DNA from: Haliclystus octoradiatus
Taxonomy: Eukaryota > Cnidaria > Staurozoa > Stauromedusae > Haliclystidae
Direction of reading: 5' to 3'
Assembly (NCBI GenBank): GCA_916610825.1
Contig: OU744451.1
Coordinates: forward strand, 18,499,307-18,563,306
DNA length: 64,000 nt
Shown piece by piece: positions 63,712 to 64,000 of this stretch (position 1 is its first letter; each line of letters opens with the position of its first letter). The notes beneath the pieces were generated by a model that did no database searches, was not told the origin of the DNA, and was given only the letters and a program-made list of their open reading frames with translations. A program made the translations under genes and the position numbers.

Positions 63712-64000
63712 GTAGACATGATACAAAGATAGACAGTTTAGTATTATTTGAACTGATGTAGCTGGCAGACAACATTCATATGTATGGTAGTATAATATGA
63801 GTAGTAACTTATGTTAGCTTCTGTACAAACTACTTTTTTGTCATTAGTTAGCAGTTAGCTATGAGATTAGAGAATTATACAAGTAGAATTAATCAAGATT
63901 TTATTTGAAACTTTGCTTAAAATTACGACTCAGTCAGAAATATTTCTGTAGCTCTAAACATATTGGTAATCCCCTAATACAATGTATTATTTAAGTATGA

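Overview
The window is AT-rich nuclear DNA from an invertebrate-type animal. It has spliced genes with GT-AG introns, an axonemal dynein (so the organism has motile cilia or flagella), a NEDD4-family HECT ligase, Ty3/Gypsy-type LTR elements and many short inverted-repeat elements (MITEs). I cannot name the species from sequence alone.

Layout. 1-2793 carries the HECT-domain part of a WWP/ITCH-like E3 ubiquitin ligase on the minus strand (four exons, both gene ends missing). 2794-3293 is a run of exactly 500 N, followed by about 430 bp of ATT microsatellite. From 4003 to the right edge lies one large plus-strand gene, an axonemal dynein heavy chain of the DNAH5/DNAH8 class (outer-arm gamma type). 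I could place 53 consecutive coding exons (8,276 nt, 2,758 whole codons) with every splice phase agreeing. They run from the tail/linker through AAA1-AAA4, stalk coiled coil 1, the microtubule-binding domain, coiled coil 2, AAA5 and into AAA6. The N-terminal tail and the C-terminal part lie outside the window.

Mobile DNA sits in the dynein introns. Intron 7 (8859-19749) holds an antisense LTR retrotransposon (element A, 9371-18555) into which a sense-oriented Ty3/Gypsy element (B, 11874-16402) has inserted. Intron 8 holds a third one (C, 20153-24754). All three have LTR pairs that look identical by eye, so they are young. Other introns hold at least five kinds of small inverted-repeat element, a tRNA-derived SINE (two copies), a foldback structure of about 930 bp, a non-autonomous hAT-like element with an 8-bp target duplication, and two minisatellites that grew inside MITE copies.

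Most notable points: (i) both genes are cut off at the 500-N gap in a way that their exon order cannot easily explain, suggesting a scaffolding join; (ii) a GTTCATGAAC-rich palindromic family occurs roughly every 2 kb through the dynein introns; (iii) one dynein splice acceptor lies 5 nt from the end of a MITE. I found no new protein system; the novelty is in the repeat families and their relation to the host gene.
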